Both the position numbers and the translations under genes were made by a program. The notes below the pieces were generated by a model. The model searched no databases. It saw only the letters and a program-made list of their open reading frames with translations, and was not told the origin of the DNA. A stretch of 64,000 nucleotides of DNA from contig NZ_JAETXJ010000006.1 of assembly GCF_022508225.1 (NCBI RefSeq), forward strand, positions 62,001-126,000, in the 5' to 3' direction. Source of the DNA: Desulfovibrio sp. UIB00. Its GTDB lineage: Bacteria > Desulfobacterota > Desulfovibrionia > Desulfovibrionales > Desulfovibrionaceae. Shown here piece after piece: positions 34,210 to 46,000 of the stretch; the first letter of the stretch is position 1; each line of letters begins with the position of its first letter.

Positions 34210-34506
34210 ATGCAGGTTTGCAAAAAAATGGCTGACGGCGTTTTGCATGTCAGCATAGCGGGCAAGATCGACACAGTGACGGCTCCGGCGCTGGACAGGG
34301 ATTTGCAAGAAGACTGCGGCGCTGCGGATGAGCTTGTGCTCAATTTCAGCGAGGTAGACTATATTTCAAGCGCAGGCCTGCGCATTTTGCTGCGCCTGCA
34401 CAAGCGCATGGTTCAGCGTAAGGGCATGCGCATCATCCACGCCAATGAAACCGTGAGGGAAGTGTTCAGCATCACAGGTTTTGTGGATCTGTTTACCATA
34501 GAATAG
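34210..34506 (+). CDS. STAS-domain anti-sigma factor antagonist
   Basis: 98 residues, one SpoIIAA/RsbV-like STAS domain. The phosphorylatable serine is in DYISSAGLRILL near residue 56. In partner-switching systems the unphosphorylated protein binds the anti-sigma kinase and frees the sigma factor or another target; phosphorylation reverses this. GAGG is six bases before the ATG. The next gene encodes a PP2C phosphatase with a fused kinase-like domain, the two counter-acting activities expected for this protein. Confidence 0.88.
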   Translation: MQVCKKMADGVLHVSIAGKIDTVTAPALDRDLQEDCGAADELVLNFSEVDYISSAGLRILLRLHKRMVQRKGMRIIHANETVREVFSITGFVDLFTIE

Positions 34507-34583
34507 CCGCACACCCGCAAGCCCGCGCCGCCGGTTCGGGTTTTCCTCATGCTGAGCGGGCAAGCCCGCAAAGGCGGGCCGCC

Positions 34584-36827
34584 ATGCACAAGTTATTTCA
34601 CAAATGGCTTTTTATCTGCATTTTCCCCGCCTTTTGCCTCACGCTTGCCGCATCCTATCTGTTGCAGACCCGGCAGGCCGAAGAAAACGCCCGCCACATG
34701 CTTTCCACTAATCTGGGCGATGGGGAAAAATATCTGCGCATGGTCATTACCAATGCCGCCTACATCCGCGAAATTTCGGATGCTGGCGCGCTGACCAAGG
34801 CACGGGCCTTTGCGGCCATAATCACGCAAAACCCAAACATCCTTACAATCCCAACAATATTACATTTTTTACGCAAACTACTGGACGTGGAAGAGCTGAA
34901 CGTTGCGGACGACCGGGGCGTGATCATCGCCTCCACGGGCCCCTTTGTGGGCTATGATATGGCGTCCTCGCCGCAGTCTGCGGCATTTTTACCAGCCCTG
35001 CGCGATCTGGATTTTGCCCTTGTGCAGGATATTGAAGAGCGCGGCGCAGACCGCGTGCCCTTTCAGTATGCCGGTGTGGCCCGCCGCGACTGCACGGGCA
35101 TTGTGCAGATCGGCTACTCGCCCAAGCGTCTGACAGCCGCCTTGCGTTCCGCTGCGGTGGATCAGATCGCCCCGCGATACCATATTGGCTCCAACGGGTT
35201 CATGGTCATCTCCATCTACGGGGCCGTCATCAGCACGGGCAACGAGACCGCTGTTCCCCTTGGGGCGAATGTGGATGCCCTCGGCCTCATACAGACAGAC
35301 GGCAAGGGGCTGGTTTCCATTCTCGGCAAGCAGTACATCTGCCAGAATATCGAGGTGGAGGGCTACACCCTCTTTGCCCTGCTGCCGCGCAGCGAGGTGT
35401 TTTTCTCGCGCGACAGCATGCTCCTGTACATCGCGGCCTGCAATGTGGTGCTGTTTGCCGTGATTTTCTGGATGGTGTCGCATCTGGTCAAACGGCTGGT
35501 CATCAACGATGTGTACCGCGTCAACGAAGACCTGCAAAAAATCACCTCCGGCAATCTGGATGTGGTGCTCAACGAACGCACCACGCCGGAGTTCGGGCTG
35601 CTCTCTGACGGCATCAACAAAACCGTGCAGAGCCTCAAGGCGGCCATCAGCGCCGCAGCGGGCCGCATAGACGCGGAGCTGGAATTTGCCCGCGCCATCC
35701 AGTGCTCCTCGCTGCCAAGCGTTTTCCCCGCCTATCCAGAGCGGGAAGACTTTGATATTTTTGCAGTCATGCGCGCCGCCAAGGTGGTGGGCGGCGACTT
35801 TTACGACTTCTATCTGCGGGATAAAAACCAGCTTGTGATTGTGGTGGCCGATGTGGCGGACAAGGGCATCGGCGCGGCCCTGTTTATGATGACGGCCAAG
35901 ACCCTCATCAAGAGCCTTGCGGAATCGGGCCTTTCCCCGGCAGAGATATTCACGCAGGCCAACAAACGCATCACCGCGCAGAACGATCAGGATATCTTTC
36001 TTACGGCCTTTCTGGCGGTGCTTGACCTTACAACCGGGCGGCTGATCTGCGCCAACGCCGGGCATGAGCATCCGCTGATATTCAGACGCGCCGAAGGCCG
36101 CTACGCATGGCTTGAAGCAGGCCACGGCCTGCCGCTTGGGGCCATGCCCAATTCCCGCTACAGGGAGCAGACCTTTCAGATTGCCCCGGGCGACCGTATG
36201 TTGCTCTATACTGACGGCGTCAGCGAGGCGGAAAACAGCCGGGGCGAACGCCTTGGCCTCAGCGGCATAGAAAACGCAGTGCTGGGTACCGAAGATATGG
36301 ATGCGGAGCAGACCGTGCAGGCCCTGCTGCGCCGGGTGGACGACTTTGCAGCAGGCGTGGAACAGGCGGACGATATTACCATCCTGGCGCTGGAATTTAC
36401 TGGTCTGGCCTGGGATGAACTGCTCATAACGGCGGATGACGCTCATCTGGAAACACTGCTGGCCTTTCTGGAAGAAAAACTCAAGGTCGCCCAGTGCCCC
36501 GCCGCCACACTGCCCATGCTGCTGGTTACTGCGGAAGAAGTCTTTGCAAACATCGCCCACTATGCCTACGCCCCGGATCAGGGAACAGTGCTGGTGCGCT
36601 GTCGGATGCGTTCCGGGCCGTTTCAGGCCGTGATGCAGTTTCAGGATACAGGCCGCCCATTCAACCCCCTGCACCAGCCGGACCCGGATACAAGCCTGCC
36701 CGCCGAGCAGCGTCGCGAGGGCGGGCTGGGCATCGCCATGATGCGCAAGATCATGAGCAGGATGGAATATGCCCGCACTGCGGACGGCAAGAACATTTTA
36801 ACCCTCTGGAAGCAGGAAGACGCCTGA
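34584..36827 (+). CDS. Membrane SpoIIE/RsbU-type PP2C phosphatase with C-terminal anti-sigma kinase domain
   Basis: 747 residues. Order: TM helix (8-27), periplasmic sensor domain (about 30-280, dCache-like in size), TM helix (about 283-306), HAMP (about 307-358), PP2C phosphatase (about 375-605) with GGDFYDFY, VVADVADKGIGAALFM, LYTDGVSEAEN and QADDITIL, then a GHKL/HATPase domain (about 620-745) with EEVFANIAHYAY (N box), DTGRPFNPL and GGLGIAMM (G boxes). Thus one protein may both dephosphorylate and phosphorylate the STAS partner in response to an external signal. No sigma factor gene is adjacent. Ribosome site weak. Confidence 0.88.
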   Translation: MHKLFHKWLFICIFPAFCLTLAASYLLQTRQAEENARHMLSTNLGDGEKYLRMVITNAAYIREISDAGALTKARAFAAIITQNPNILTIPTILHFLRKLLDVEELNVADDRGVIIASTGPFVGYDMASSPQSAAFLPALRDLDFALVQDIEERGADRVPFQYAGVARRDCTGIVQIGYSPKRLTAALRSAAVDQIAPRYHIGSNGFMVISIYGAVISTGNETAVPLGANVDALGLIQTDGKGLVSILGKQYICQNIEVEGYTLFALLPRSEVFFSRDSMLLYIAACNVVLFAVIFWMVSHLVKRLVINDVYRVNEDLQKITSGNLDVVLNERTTPEFGLLSDGINKTVQSLKAAISAAAGRIDAELEFARAIQCSSLPSVFPAYPEREDFDIFAVMRAAKVVGGDFYDFYLRDKNQLVIVVADVADKGIGAALFMMTAKTLIKSLAESGLSPAEIFTQANKRITAQNDQDIFLTAFLAVLDLTTGRLICANAGHEHPLIFRRAEGRYAWLEAGHGLPLGAMPNSRYREQTFQIAPGDRMLLYTDGVSEAENSRGERLGLSGIENAVLGTEDMDAEQTVQALLRRVDDFAAGVEQADDITILALEFTGLAWDELLITADDAHLETLLAFLEEKLKVAQCPAATLPMLLVTAEEVFANIAHYAYAPDQGTVLVRCRMRSGPFQAVMQFQDTGRPFNPLHQPDPDTSLPAEQRREGGLGIAMMRKIMSRMEYARTADGKNILTLWKQEDA

Positions 36828-36939
36828 GCGCGGGGCCGGGCGCGGCCCGTCTGATTCAGCTCGCGCCAGCCTCCTGCATCAGGGCGGCATCTTCACCGCG
36901 TGGTTGCCGATTCTGCCAATGCCCATAGGGAGTAGCATC

Positions 36940-38280
36940 ATGGAAGCAAAAAAAGCCATCATCGAGACCGTGGCAGAATACCTTGCCCCCCTCTTCGGCC
37001 CAGCCACCGAAATTCTGGACGATGACTACACCAGGGAAAATTTTGAAGACCTCGCCGAAATGAACGGCAGGCGCTTTATGCTGCGGGTCGCCCTTACCGG
37101 TCAGCCGGAGGATGAAGTGTACCTCTTCCGCGCCATTCCGTTTACGGAAACGGAGCAGGCCATTGCCCGCAACATCCTTGATGAATGGGAAAAAATCTTC
37201 ACCACGCCCCACATTGATGATTACGCCGCCGTGTGCATACGGCAGGCGCAGATCATCGGCATTGCCAAAATACTCTCGCCAGAGCGCCACACAACGGTGC
37301 TGCGCATGCTGAATCTGCTGTCGTTCTGGTCGAGCGAAACGTATGAAGGCGACAAGATATCCTTCTGCGTGGGCATTGACGAAGACGACCTCCGCCCCGG
37401 CAGCGTAAATTTTTTTGATGCCAGCAAGGAGGACTACGCCAAGGTGCTCACCTCCGGCTGCGACACCCTGCTTGTGTGCAATGCAGAGGGCGGCATAACC
37501 GCCTACTGCGAGGCGGCATTGCCAGCAGAGGCCGAGGCGGCCCACGTTTACGCGCCTCTGGCCTTTTTGCCCGTGGCCTATTGGACATCACAAAACAGGT
37601 GCGCCTTTTGCCTCAGCAGAAACGGCGACATCCTCATCTTCAAAAACAGGCAGCTATTTTTTGCCAAAAGGCGCGGCAAGTGGCTGCATTTTTCGCATCA
37701 GGCCTACCTTGCCGAGCTTGGCTATCAGGGGCAGGGCGGCAGCAGGGGCACCATTGAGGCGCTGTACCTGAGCCTGCTCGATGTTTCATTCCGGCGCAAA
37801 GGCGCGTGTATCGGCTTTTTCCGCACAAACGCCGTTACCCCGTGGATGATAAACGAGCGCCGTAACCAGCGCATTGGACAGAACATTTCCCAGGATGAAC
37901 TGGTTCGTATTTCGCAAGACAGGCTGCACGGCTACCTGGACGAAATAGTCAGCCAAGGCGACATGCTGGCGCGCGAGGCCAGCAGCAAAGCCGCGCTGCT
38001 GCGCTCGGCCCTGCCAAGCCTGAATTTTGCGCAAATCCCGCGCAAGCTGCGGGCCGAGCTTCTTTCCATTGATGGCGCAACCCTGATCTTTGACGATGGC
38101 AGCGTTTTTGCGGTGGGGGCTATCCTTAAAATTCCCGGCGGCAGCAGCAGCGGCGGGCGCAAGGCGGCAGCCATGACCCTGGCAGAGCACGGTATTGGCA
38201 TCAAGGTTTCCAACGATGGGCATATCACGGCCTGGAGCCGGAGAGCCGAAGATGGGCAGGCCCTGTTTGAAATAGGCTAA
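36940..38280 (+). CDS. DisA_N-like (diadenylate cyclase-type) protein with N-terminal sensor region
   Basis: 446 residues. The C-terminal ~180 residues resemble the DAC domain that makes c-di-AMP: LYLSLLDVSFRRKGACIGFF near 290, SIDGATLIFDDGSVFAVGAI near 376 with the DGA motif (D378-A380), and GGRKAAAMTLAEHGIGIKVS near 405. The canonical RHR is here R-K-A, so catalysis may be altered or lost. Upstream, RNGDILIFKNRQLFFAKRRG resembles N-terminal parts of proteins annotated as DAC with putative sensor domains. Start ATG 36940 has GGGAG upstream. Lies 112 bp after the SpoIIE-type gene, same strand; a joint signalling output is inferred. Confidence 0.5.
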   Translation: MEAKKAIIETVAEYLAPLFGPATEILDDDYTRENFEDLAEMNGRRFMLRVALTGQPEDEVYLFRAIPFTETEQAIARNILDEWEKIFTTPHIDDYAAVCIRQAQIIGIAKILSPERHTTVLRMLNLLSFWSSETYEGDKISFCVGIDEDDLRPGSVNFFDASKEDYAKVLTSGCDTLLVCNAEGGITAYCEAALPAEAEAAHVYAPLAFLPVAYWTSQNRCAFCLSRNGDILIFKNRQLFFAKRRGKWLHFSHQAYLAELGYQGQGGSRGTIEALYLSLLDVSFRRKGACIGFFRTNAVTPWMINERRNQRIGQNISQDELVRISQDRLHGYLDEIVSQGDMLAREASSKAALLRSALPSLNFAQIPRKLRAELLSIDGATLIFDDGSVFAVGAILKIPGGSSSGGRKAAAMTLAEHGIGIKVSNDGHITAWSRRAEDGQALFEIG

Positions 38281-38574
38281 GCGGCGGCAAATTCTGAGGA
38301 GGCAGGAAAAAACGTTTTTTTGTGCACCTGCCAGTGTGGTTTGTGTGCTCAAACGAGAATAGCCGCTCCACCCGGCAATTTTTTTGTCTTGTCATGAAGT
38401 TCCCACTGAGGTAAATTAGTGAACAGAGGCTTTTTTATTTTTCTCTCCCGCTTTTTTTGCTTGCCAAGGACTCGGATTCCTAGTATGCATCCTCTTTCAA
38501 CGATTGGTGCGGGAGGCTCCTTTCTGTTTTTCAATAACTTACTGACCAAGCATATATATTAAAGGTAATGCCCT
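38281..38574. other. Gap before rpoB (first part)
   Basis: No credible gene. A weak promoter candidate is TTGCTT (38457-38462), 18-bp spacer, TAGTAT (38481-38486). rplJ-rplL, which normally precede rpoB, are not here. Confidence 0.35.
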
Positions 38575-38613
38575 GACCCCAGCCCTGTTTACCCAGACAG
38601 GGATGGGTTTTTT
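38575..38613 (+). terminator. Terminator or attenuator upstream of rpoB
   Basis: CCCTGT (38583-38588) and ACAGGG (38597-38602) pair, extendable by ACCCC/GGG on either side, followed by TTTTTT. About 150 bp of leader remain before the rpoB start, so it may attenuate rpoBC or end an upstream transcript. Confidence 0.6.
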
Positions 38614-38761
38614 ACGCCTTGCCCGCAGTAGGTTCTTTTTAGCCTTCCCACCAGATTACGCTTTCAGGGTGCAGTGACAGCAAGTTTTTTGCCCGCCGGC
38701 TTAGGCATGCTGATTTGTCTCGCGCAGCCGGGGCGCAACCGCTACCTATCTTGAGGTACCC

Positions 38762-41700
38762 ATGGGCCAGCTCACCAAACAGTTCGGCAAGATCAAGGTT
38801 TCCCTCCCTATCCCACATCTGCTGAATCTGCAGATAGATTCTTACCAGAAATTCCTTCAGGAAGGCGTTTCAGATGCCGACCGCAGCCCAGAGGAAGGGC
38901 TGGAAGGTGTGTTCCACACCGTCTTCCCCATTGAGGATTTCAATAAGACCGCCAGTCTTGAGTTCGTCAGCTATGAAATCGGCGAACCCAAGTACGACCA
39001 GGCCGAGTGCATTTCCAAGGGGCTGACCTACGAGGCACCCATGCGCATCAAGGTGCGCCTGGTTGTCTATGACACCGATGAAGCTTCGGGCAACCGCACC
39101 ATCCGCGACATCAAAGAGCAGGATATCTATTTTGGCACCCTGCCCCTGATGACGGAAAAGGGCACGTTTATCATCAACGGCACCGAGCGCGTCATCGTTA
39201 ACCAGTTGCAGCGCTCGCCGGGCATCATCTTTGAGCACGACGGCGGCAAGACTCACACCAGCCGCAAGGTGCTCTATTCCTGCCGCATCATCCCCATGCG
39301 CGGCTCGTGGCTCGACTTTGACTTCGACCACAAGGATATTCTGTACGTCCGCATCGACCGCCGCCGCAAGATGCCTGCCACCATCCTGTTCAAGGCCATG
39401 GGCATGAGCAAGGAGCAGATTCTTGAATACTTCTACTCGCAGGAGCACTACCGCATTGAGTCGGCCAGCAGCCTGTTCTGGGAAGTGCGCAAGGATCTGT
39501 ACCGCAAGGACAACGCCTACGCCGACATCATCGACGCGCAGGGCAATGTCATTGTCAAGGCTGGCAAGCCCATCACCAAGCGCAGCTGGCGCCTGATCTG
39601 CGAAGCGGGCATTGAAGCTATTGAAGTTCGCCCCGACACGCTGGACGCCATGTTCCTGGCTTTGGACGTGGCCGACCCCAAGACCGGCGAAGTGCTGGCA
39701 GAAGCTGCGGACGAAATCACCGCAGGCCTGCTTGACCGCTTCCGCGAAGCGGGCATCACGCGCATTGCCGTTCTGCACACCAAGGGTACGGATACGTCTT
39801 CGTCCATCCGCGACACCCTGGTTCAGGATCGCATCCCCGACCAGCAGAAAGCGCAGGAAGAAATCTACCGTCGTCTGCGTCCGTCTTCTCCGCCTACCCC
39901 GGAAATTGCGGCCAGCTTTTTTGACAACCTGTTCCGCAACGGCGACTACTATGACCTGTCGCCCGTGGGCCGCTACAAACTCAACCAGCGTCTGAGCCTG
40001 GATGAGGCTGACGACCTGCGCACGCTGACCGACCACGACATCCTCACCGCCATCAAGGTGCTGGTGCAGTTGAAGGACAGCCACGGCCCCGCCGATGATA
40101 TCGACCACCTTGGCAACCGCCGTGTGCGTCTGGTGGGCGAACTGGTGGAAAACCAGTACCGCATCGGCCTTGTGCGTATGGAACGCGCCATCAAGGAGCG
40201 CATGAGCCTTCAGGAAATTTCCACGCTCATGCCCCACGACCTTATCAATCCCAAGCCTGTGGCGGCTGTGCTGAAAGAATTCTTCGGCACCTCGCAGCTT
40301 TCGCAGTTCATGGATCAGACCAACTCGCTCTCCGAAGTGACGCACAAGCGCCGCCTTTCGGCTCTGGGCCCCGGCGGTCTTACCCGTGAACGCGCGGGCT
40401 TTGAAGTGCGCGACGTGCACACCTCGCACTATGGCCGCATCTGCCCCATTGAAACGCCTGAAGGCCCGAACATCGGCCTGATCGTTTCGTTGACCACCTT
40501 TGCCAAGGTAAACGACTACGGCTTTATCGAAACGCCTTACCGTGTTGTGCGCGATGCCCGCGTTACCAATGACGTGGTGCACCTTGATGCATCCCGCGAA
40601 GGTGGTCAGGTTGTGGCTCAGGCCAACGCCCGCACCGATGCCGACGGCAACCTGCTTGACGAATACGTTACCGTGCGCGTCAAGGGCGAAGTGGAAATGA
40701 ACCCGCGTGAAGAAGTGACCCTGATGGACATTTCGCCCAGCCAGATGGTCTCCATCTCTGCCGCGCTCATTCCCTTCCTGGAACACGACGACGCCAACCG
40801 CGCGCTCATGGGTTCAAACATGCAGCGTCAGGCCGTGCCGCTTCTGCGCGCCGAAAAGCCCCTGGTGGGCACCGGCATGGAAGTGGACGTGGCCCGCGAC
40901 TCCGGCGCGTGCATCGTGGCTCCCGCTCCGGGCAAGGTGGAATATGTGGACGCCGACCGCCTCATCGTTTCCTACGAAGGCGACGTGTTCCCCAAGCAGG
41001 GCGGCGTGCGCGCCTATGACCTGCTGAAGTTCCACAAGTCCAACCAGAACTCCTGCTTTGGACAAAAGCCCACCTGCTACCCCGGCATGCCCGTGAAAAA
41101 GGGCCAGATTCTGGCTGACGGCCCCGGTATTGACGAAGGCGAACTGGCCCTCGGCAAAAACCTGGTGGTCGCCTTCATGCCTTGGTGCGGTTACAACTAC
41201 GAAGACTCCATCCTCATTTCCGAGCGCACCGTTCGCGAGGATACCTTTACCTCCATTCATATTGAAGAATTCGAGGTAGTGGCCCGCGACACCAAGCTTG
41301 GACCGGAGGAAATCACCCGCGATATTCCCAACGTCAGCGAAGAAATGCTGCGCAATCTGGACGAAAGCGGCATCATCCGCATCGGCGCAGCGGTCAAGCC
41401 CGACGATATCCTTGTGGGCAAGATCACGCCCAAGGGCGAAACCCAGCTTACACCTGAAGAAAAGCTGCTTCGCGCCATCTTCGGCGAGAAGGCCAGGGAT
41501 GTGAAAAACACCTCCCTCAAGGTTCCCCCGGGAGTGGAAGGCACCATCATTGACGTGAAGGTCTTCAACCGCCGCTCCGGCGAGAAGGACGACCGCACGC
41601 TGGCTATTGAAAGCCACGACACGTCCGTGCTGGACCAGAAGGAATCTGATCACCTTCGCGCGTTGTCCGACCGTACCCGCGTTCAGATTGCCCCGCATGT

Positions 41701-42898
41701 GCTGGGCAAACAGATCGCCGCCGCAGTGCCGGGCAAAAAGAAGGGCGAAGTGCTGGCCGAAGTGGGCGCAGCCCTGACCGAAGATGTGCTTGAGCAGATC
41801 CCCGTGAAGAAACTCGCGGGCCTGTTCAAGAGCAAGGAAGTCAACGACTCCGTGGCCGACGTGCTCAAGTCTTACGACCAGCAGGTTGAATACCTGAAGG
41901 CCATTTACGACTCCAAGCGCGAAAAGGTTACGGAAGGCGACGATCTGCCCCCCGGCGTCATCAAGATGGTCAAGGTGCACATCGCCATCAAGCGTAAGCT
42001 CTCTGTGGGCGATAAAATGGCTGGCCGCCACGGTAACAAGGGTGTTGTTTCCTGCATTCTGCCGGAAGAAGACATGCCCTTCTTTGCCGACGGTCGCCCC
42101 GTGGACATCGTGTTGAACCCCCTGGGCGTGCCTTCACGTATGAACATCGGGCAGATCATGGAAACCCACCTTGGGTGGGGCGCCAAGGAACTGGGTCGGC
42201 AGCTGGCCGAACTGGTTGACTCCGGCGCGGCCATGCAGGTTGTGCGCGAAGAACTGAAGGGCGTTTACAATTCGCCTGAAATCAGCGCCTTGGTGGACAG
42301 CATGAGCGATGAGGAATTCAAGGCCTCCGCCCTCAAGCTGCGCAACGGTATTGTTACCAAGACCCCGGTGTTCGACGGTGCCACCGAAGAAGAAATCTGG
42401 GGCTGGATGGACAAGGCTGGTCTTGCCAACGACGGCAAAACCACCCTGTACGATGGCCGCACGGGTGTTCCCTTCAAGAACCGCGTGACCACGGGCGTCA
42501 TGTACATGCTCAAACTGCACCACCTGGTTGACGAAAAAATCCATGCCCGTTCCACTGGCCCCTACTCGCTGGTGACGCAGCAGCCCCTCGGCGGTAAAGC
42601 CCAGTTCGGTGGACAGCGTCTTGGTGAAATGGAAGTGTGGGCTCTGGAAGCTTACGGAGCGGCCTATCTGCTGCAGGAATTCCTCACGGTCAAGTCGGAC
42701 GACGTGACCGGGCGCGTGAAGATGTACGAGAAGATCGTCAAGGGAGACAATTTCCTTGAAGCCGGTCTGCCCGAATCCTTCAACGTGTTGGTGAAGGAAC
42801 TCATGAGCCTTGGCCTCAACGTGACCCTGCATCAGGAAGAAGGCAAGAAAAAGCCCAAACGCGTGGGCTATATGAAAGAACGCGAGGAAGAGGCGTAA
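38762..42898 (+). CDS. rpoB: RNA polymerase beta subunit
   Basis: 1378 residues, full length. Core catalytic subunit; forms the rifampicin pocket and half of the active cleft. Recognisable blocks: [21 protein letters not shown] near 139, the rifampicin region [20 protein letters not shown] near 512 (no gap; the sensitive-type D, H-equivalent and S positions look normal), [19 protein letters not shown] near 560, [16 protein letters not shown] block ([15 protein letters not shown] near 1083) and [20 protein letters not shown] near 1277. TTGAGG precedes the ATG. It is followed by a 118-bp gap with a hairpin and then rpoC. Confidence 0.99.
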   Translation: MGQLTKQFGKIKVSLPIPHLLNLQIDSYQKFLQEGVSDADRSPEEGLEGVFHTVFPIEDFNKTASLEFVSYEIGEPKYDQAECISKGLTYEAPMRIKVRLVVYDTDEASGNRTIRDIKEQDIYFGTLPLMTEKGTFIINGTERVIVNQLQRSPGIIFEHDGGKTHTSRKVLYSCRIIPMRGSWLDFDFDHKDILYVRIDRRRKMPATILFKAMGMSKEQILEYFYSQEHYRIESASSLFWEVRKDLYRKDNAYADIIDAQGNVIVKAGKPITKRSWRLICEAGIEAIEVRPDTLDAMFLALDVADPKTGEVLAEAADEITAGLLDRFREAGITRIAVLHTKGTDTSSSIRDTLVQDRIPDQQKAQEEIYRRLRPSSPPTPEIAASFFDNLFRNGDYYDLSPVGRYKLNQRLSLDEADDLRTLTDHDILTAIKVLVQLKDSHGPADDIDHLGNRRVRLVGELVENQYRIGLVRMERAIKERMSLQEISTLMPHDLINPKPVAAVLKEFFGTSQLSQFMDQTNSLSEVTHKRRLSALGPGGLTRERAGFEVRDVHTSHYGRICPIETPEGPNIGLIVSLTTFAKVNDYGFIETPYRVVRDARVTNDVVHLDASREGGQVVAQANARTDADGNLLDEYVTVRVKGEVEMNPREEVTLMDISPSQMVSISAALIPFLEHDDANRALMGSNMQRQAVPLLRAEKPLVGTGMEVDVARDSGACIVAPAPGKVEYVDADRLIVSYEGDVFPKQGGVRAYDLLKFHKSNQNSCFGQKPTCYPGMPVKKGQILADGPGIDEGELALGKNLVVAFMPWCGYNYEDSILISERTVREDTFTSIHIEEFEVVARDTKLGPEEITRDIPNVSEEMLRNLDESGIIRIGAAVKPDDILVGKITPKGETQLTPEEKLLRAIFGEKARDVKNTSLKVPPGVEGTIIDVKVFNRRSGEKDDRTLAIESHDTSVLDQKESDHLRALSDRTRVQIAPHVLGKQIAAAVPGKKKGEVLAEVGAALTEDVLEQIPVKKLAGLFKSKEVNDSVADVLKSYDQQVEYLKAIYDSKREKVTEGDDLPPGVIKMVKVHIAIKRKLSVGDKMAGRHGNKGVVSCILPEEDMPFFADGRPVDIVLNPLGVPSRMNIGQIMETHLGWGAKELGRQLAELVDSGAAMQVVREELKGVYNSPEISALVDSMSDEEFKASALKLRNGIVTKTPVFDGATEEEIWGWMDKAGLANDGKTTLYDGRTGVPFKNRVTTGVMYMLKLHHLVDEKIHARSTGPYSLVTQQPLGGKAQFGGQRLGEMEVWALEAYGAAYLLQEFLTVKSDDVTGRVKMYEKIVKGDNFLEAGLPESFNVLVKELMSLGLNVTLHQEEGKKKPKRVGYMKEREEEA

Positions 42899-42931
42899 CA
42901 GCCCCTTTCTGCGGCCCCGGAAACGCGTTGC

Positions 42932-42966
42932 GTTGGCCGTGAGCGGTTATGCCTCTCACGGCCAAC
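42932..42966 (+). other. Perfect 12-bp hairpin between rpoB and rpoC
   Basis: GTTGGCCGTGAG (42932-42943) pairs exactly with CTCACGGCCAAC (42955-42966) around an 11-nt loop. No U-run follows, so it is not a normal terminator; it may be an RNase processing site or an mRNA stabiliser. Confidence 0.7.
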
Positions 42967-43016
42967 GACAGCATGGCTAACGATTTCAACGAGCTTTTTA
43001 CAAAGCAAGGTATACT

Positions 43017-46000
43017 ATGAGCCTGGACGATCTTTTCACCGCACGCGGCGCGTCGACCAACGTGACGAACATCCGCAACCTGAAAGCCATCCAGATTTCC
43101 ATCGCATCGCCCGAGGCCATTCGTGAATGGTCATATGGCGAAGTGAAAAAGCCGGAAACCATCAATTATCGTACCTTCAAGCCGGAGCGCGACGGCCTGT
43201 TCTGCGCCAAGATCTTCGGCCCTGTGAAGGACTATGAATGCAACTGCGGCAAATACAAACGCATGAAGCACCGCGGCATCGTCTGCGAAAAGTGCGGCGT
43301 TGAAGTTATTGCCTCCAAGGTACGCCGCGAGCGCATGGGCCACATTGAGCTGGCCGCGCCCGTTGCCCATATCTGGTTTTTGAAGACCCTGCCTTCCAAG
43401 ATCGGCACCCTGCTCGACATGACCATGGCTGATCTGGAAAAGGTACTGTACTTCGACTCCTACATTGTTCTTGATCCCGGTCAGACCAATCTGCAGAAGC
43501 GTCAGGTCATCTCTGAAGACCAGTACCTCCAGATTCTTGACCACTACGGCACGGACGAAGTTCTGACCGTGGGCATGGGCGCGGAAGCCGTGCGCAGCCT
43601 GCTGGAAGAGCTGGAGCTGGAAAAGCTGCGCGCAGAACTGCGCGAAGAAGGCGAATCCACCAAGAGCCAGACCAAGAAGAAAAAGATCACCAAGCGCCTC
43701 AAGATTGTTGAAGCCTTCCTTGAGTCGGACAACAAGCCCGAATGGATGATCATGGAAGTCATTCCTGTCATCCCGCCGGAACTGCGTCCTCTGGTGCCGC
43801 TGGACGGTGGCCGCTTTGCCACCTCTGACCTCAACGACCTTTACCGTCGTGTGATCAACCGCAACAACCGTCTGAAACGGCTGATGGAACTGGGCGCGCC
43901 CGAAATCATCATCCGCAACGAAAAGCGCATGCTTCAGGAAGCTGTGGACGCGCTCTTCGACAACGGTCGTCGTGGTCGCGCCATTGCGGGCACCAACGGT
44001 CGCCCGCTCAAGTCGCTTTCCGACATGATCAAGGGCAAGCAGGGCCGGTTCCGTCAGAACCTGCTCGGCAAGCGCGTTGACTACTCCGGCCGTTCGGTCA
44101 TTACCGTTGGCCCTTACCTCAAGCTGCACCAGTGCGGTTTGCCCAAAAAGATGGCGCTTGAGCTGTTCAAGCCCTTCATCTATGCCGAGCTTGAAAAAAG
44201 AGGCCACGCCTCCACAATCAAGAGCGCCAAAAAGATGGTGGAGCGCGAAGAGCTGGTAGTGTGGGATATCCTTTCGGAAGTGGTGCGCGAATACCCCATT
44301 CTGCTCAACCGCGCCCCTACCCTGCACCGTCTGGGCATCCAGGCCTTTGAACCCCTGCTGGTTGAAGGCAAGGCCATCCGTCTGCATCCGCTCGTCTGCT
44401 CGGCCTACAACGCCGACTTTGACGGTGACCAGATGGCCGTGCACATTCCCCTTTCGGTGGAAGCGCAGATCGAATGCCGCGTGCTCATGATGAGCACCAA
44501 CAACATTCTTTCGCCCGCCAACGGCGGCCCTGTCATCGTTCCTTCTCAGGATATCGTGCTTGGTCTGTACTACATGACCGCCGAGCGCAGCTTTGAGCAG
44601 GGCGAAGGCATGAGCTTCTGCGCCCCCTGGGAAGTGGAAGCCGCCTATGACGCCGGACAGGTCTCACTGCATGCCCGCGTCAAGGTGCGCATGCCCGATG
44701 GGCACGTGTACGACACGACCCCCGGCCGTGTGCTCGTGAGCGACATCCTGCCCGAAAAGCTGGGCTTCGAAAACGTCAACTGTGTGCTCACCAAGAAGAA
44801 CATTGCGCGTCTCGTGGGCGCGGCCTACCGCCACTGCGGCATCAAGGCCACGGTCATTCTGTGCGACCGCCTCAAGGACATGGGTTACGAATTCGCCACA
44901 AGGGCGGGCGTAACCATCGGCGTGAAAGACCTCACCATTCCTGAAAGCAAGAAGCACATTCTGGCTGCCTCGCAGGCGGAAGTGGACGACATTGAACATC
45001 AGTACCGCGACGGTATCATCACCCGTACTGAAAAGTACAACAAGGTGGTTGACGTGTGGACCAAGGCCACACAGGACGTTTCGGCAGAGATGATCAAGGA
45101 TATCTCCTACGACATCCTTACCGACCCCAAGACCGGCAAGCAGGAAAAGAACCAGAGCTTCAACCCGATCTTCATGATGTCCAATTCGGGCGCTCGTGGT
45201 AACCAGGATCAGATGCGTCAGCTCGCCGGCATGCGCGGTCTTATGGCCAAGCCTTCAGGTGAAATCATTGAAACGCCTATCACATCTTCGTTCCGCGAAG
45301 GTCTGTCGGTGTTGCAGTACTTCACCTCCACCCACGGTGCTCGTAAGGGTCTTGCCGATACCGCCCTCAAGACGGCCAACTCCGGTTACCTTACCCGCCG
45401 TCTGGTTGACGTTGTGCAGGACGTTATTGTCTGCGAACACGACTGCGGCACTGTGGACGGCATCGAACTGACCCACCTCAAGGACGGCGGCGACATCAAA
45501 ACCCCGCTGGCCGAGCGCGTCATTGGCCGTGTGCTGCTCTACCCCGTGTTTGATCCCGACGATCCGAACACCGTGCTCATGCCCGAAAACACGCTTATCG
45601 AGGAAAAGGAAGCCCAGCTTATCAGCGACAAGGGCATTTCCTCCATCACCGTGCGCTCGCCCCTTACCTGCCAGGCCGAACGCGGCATCTGCGCCCTCTG
45701 CTACGGGCGCGACCTTGCTCGCGGGCACCTGGTCAACACGGGCGAAACCGTGGGTATCATCGCGGCCCAGTCCATTGGTGAACCCGGTACGCAGCTTACC
45801 ATGCGTACCTTCCACATTGGTGGTACGGCTTCGAGCACCATTGAAAAGAACAAGTTTGAAGCCCAGAACGCGGGTCGCGTTATCCTGAACCGCGTACGCG
45901 CCGTCACCAACCGCGACGGCGTGGAACTGGTCCTCGGCAAGAGCGGCCAGCTCACCATTGTGGACGCTCAGGGCCGCGAACGCGAAAAATACATTCTGCC

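Noticed and set aside
36940..38280. Canonical diadenylate cyclase DisA/CdaA
   Set aside because: The RHR motif is not intact and neither the DisA helix-hairpin-helix DNA-binding part nor CdaA membrane helices are present, so only a DAC-like label is justified.
38349..38549. 66-codon minus-strand frame before rpoB
   Set aside because: Low-complexity lysine-rich product without a start signal, in a region better explained as an rpoB leader.
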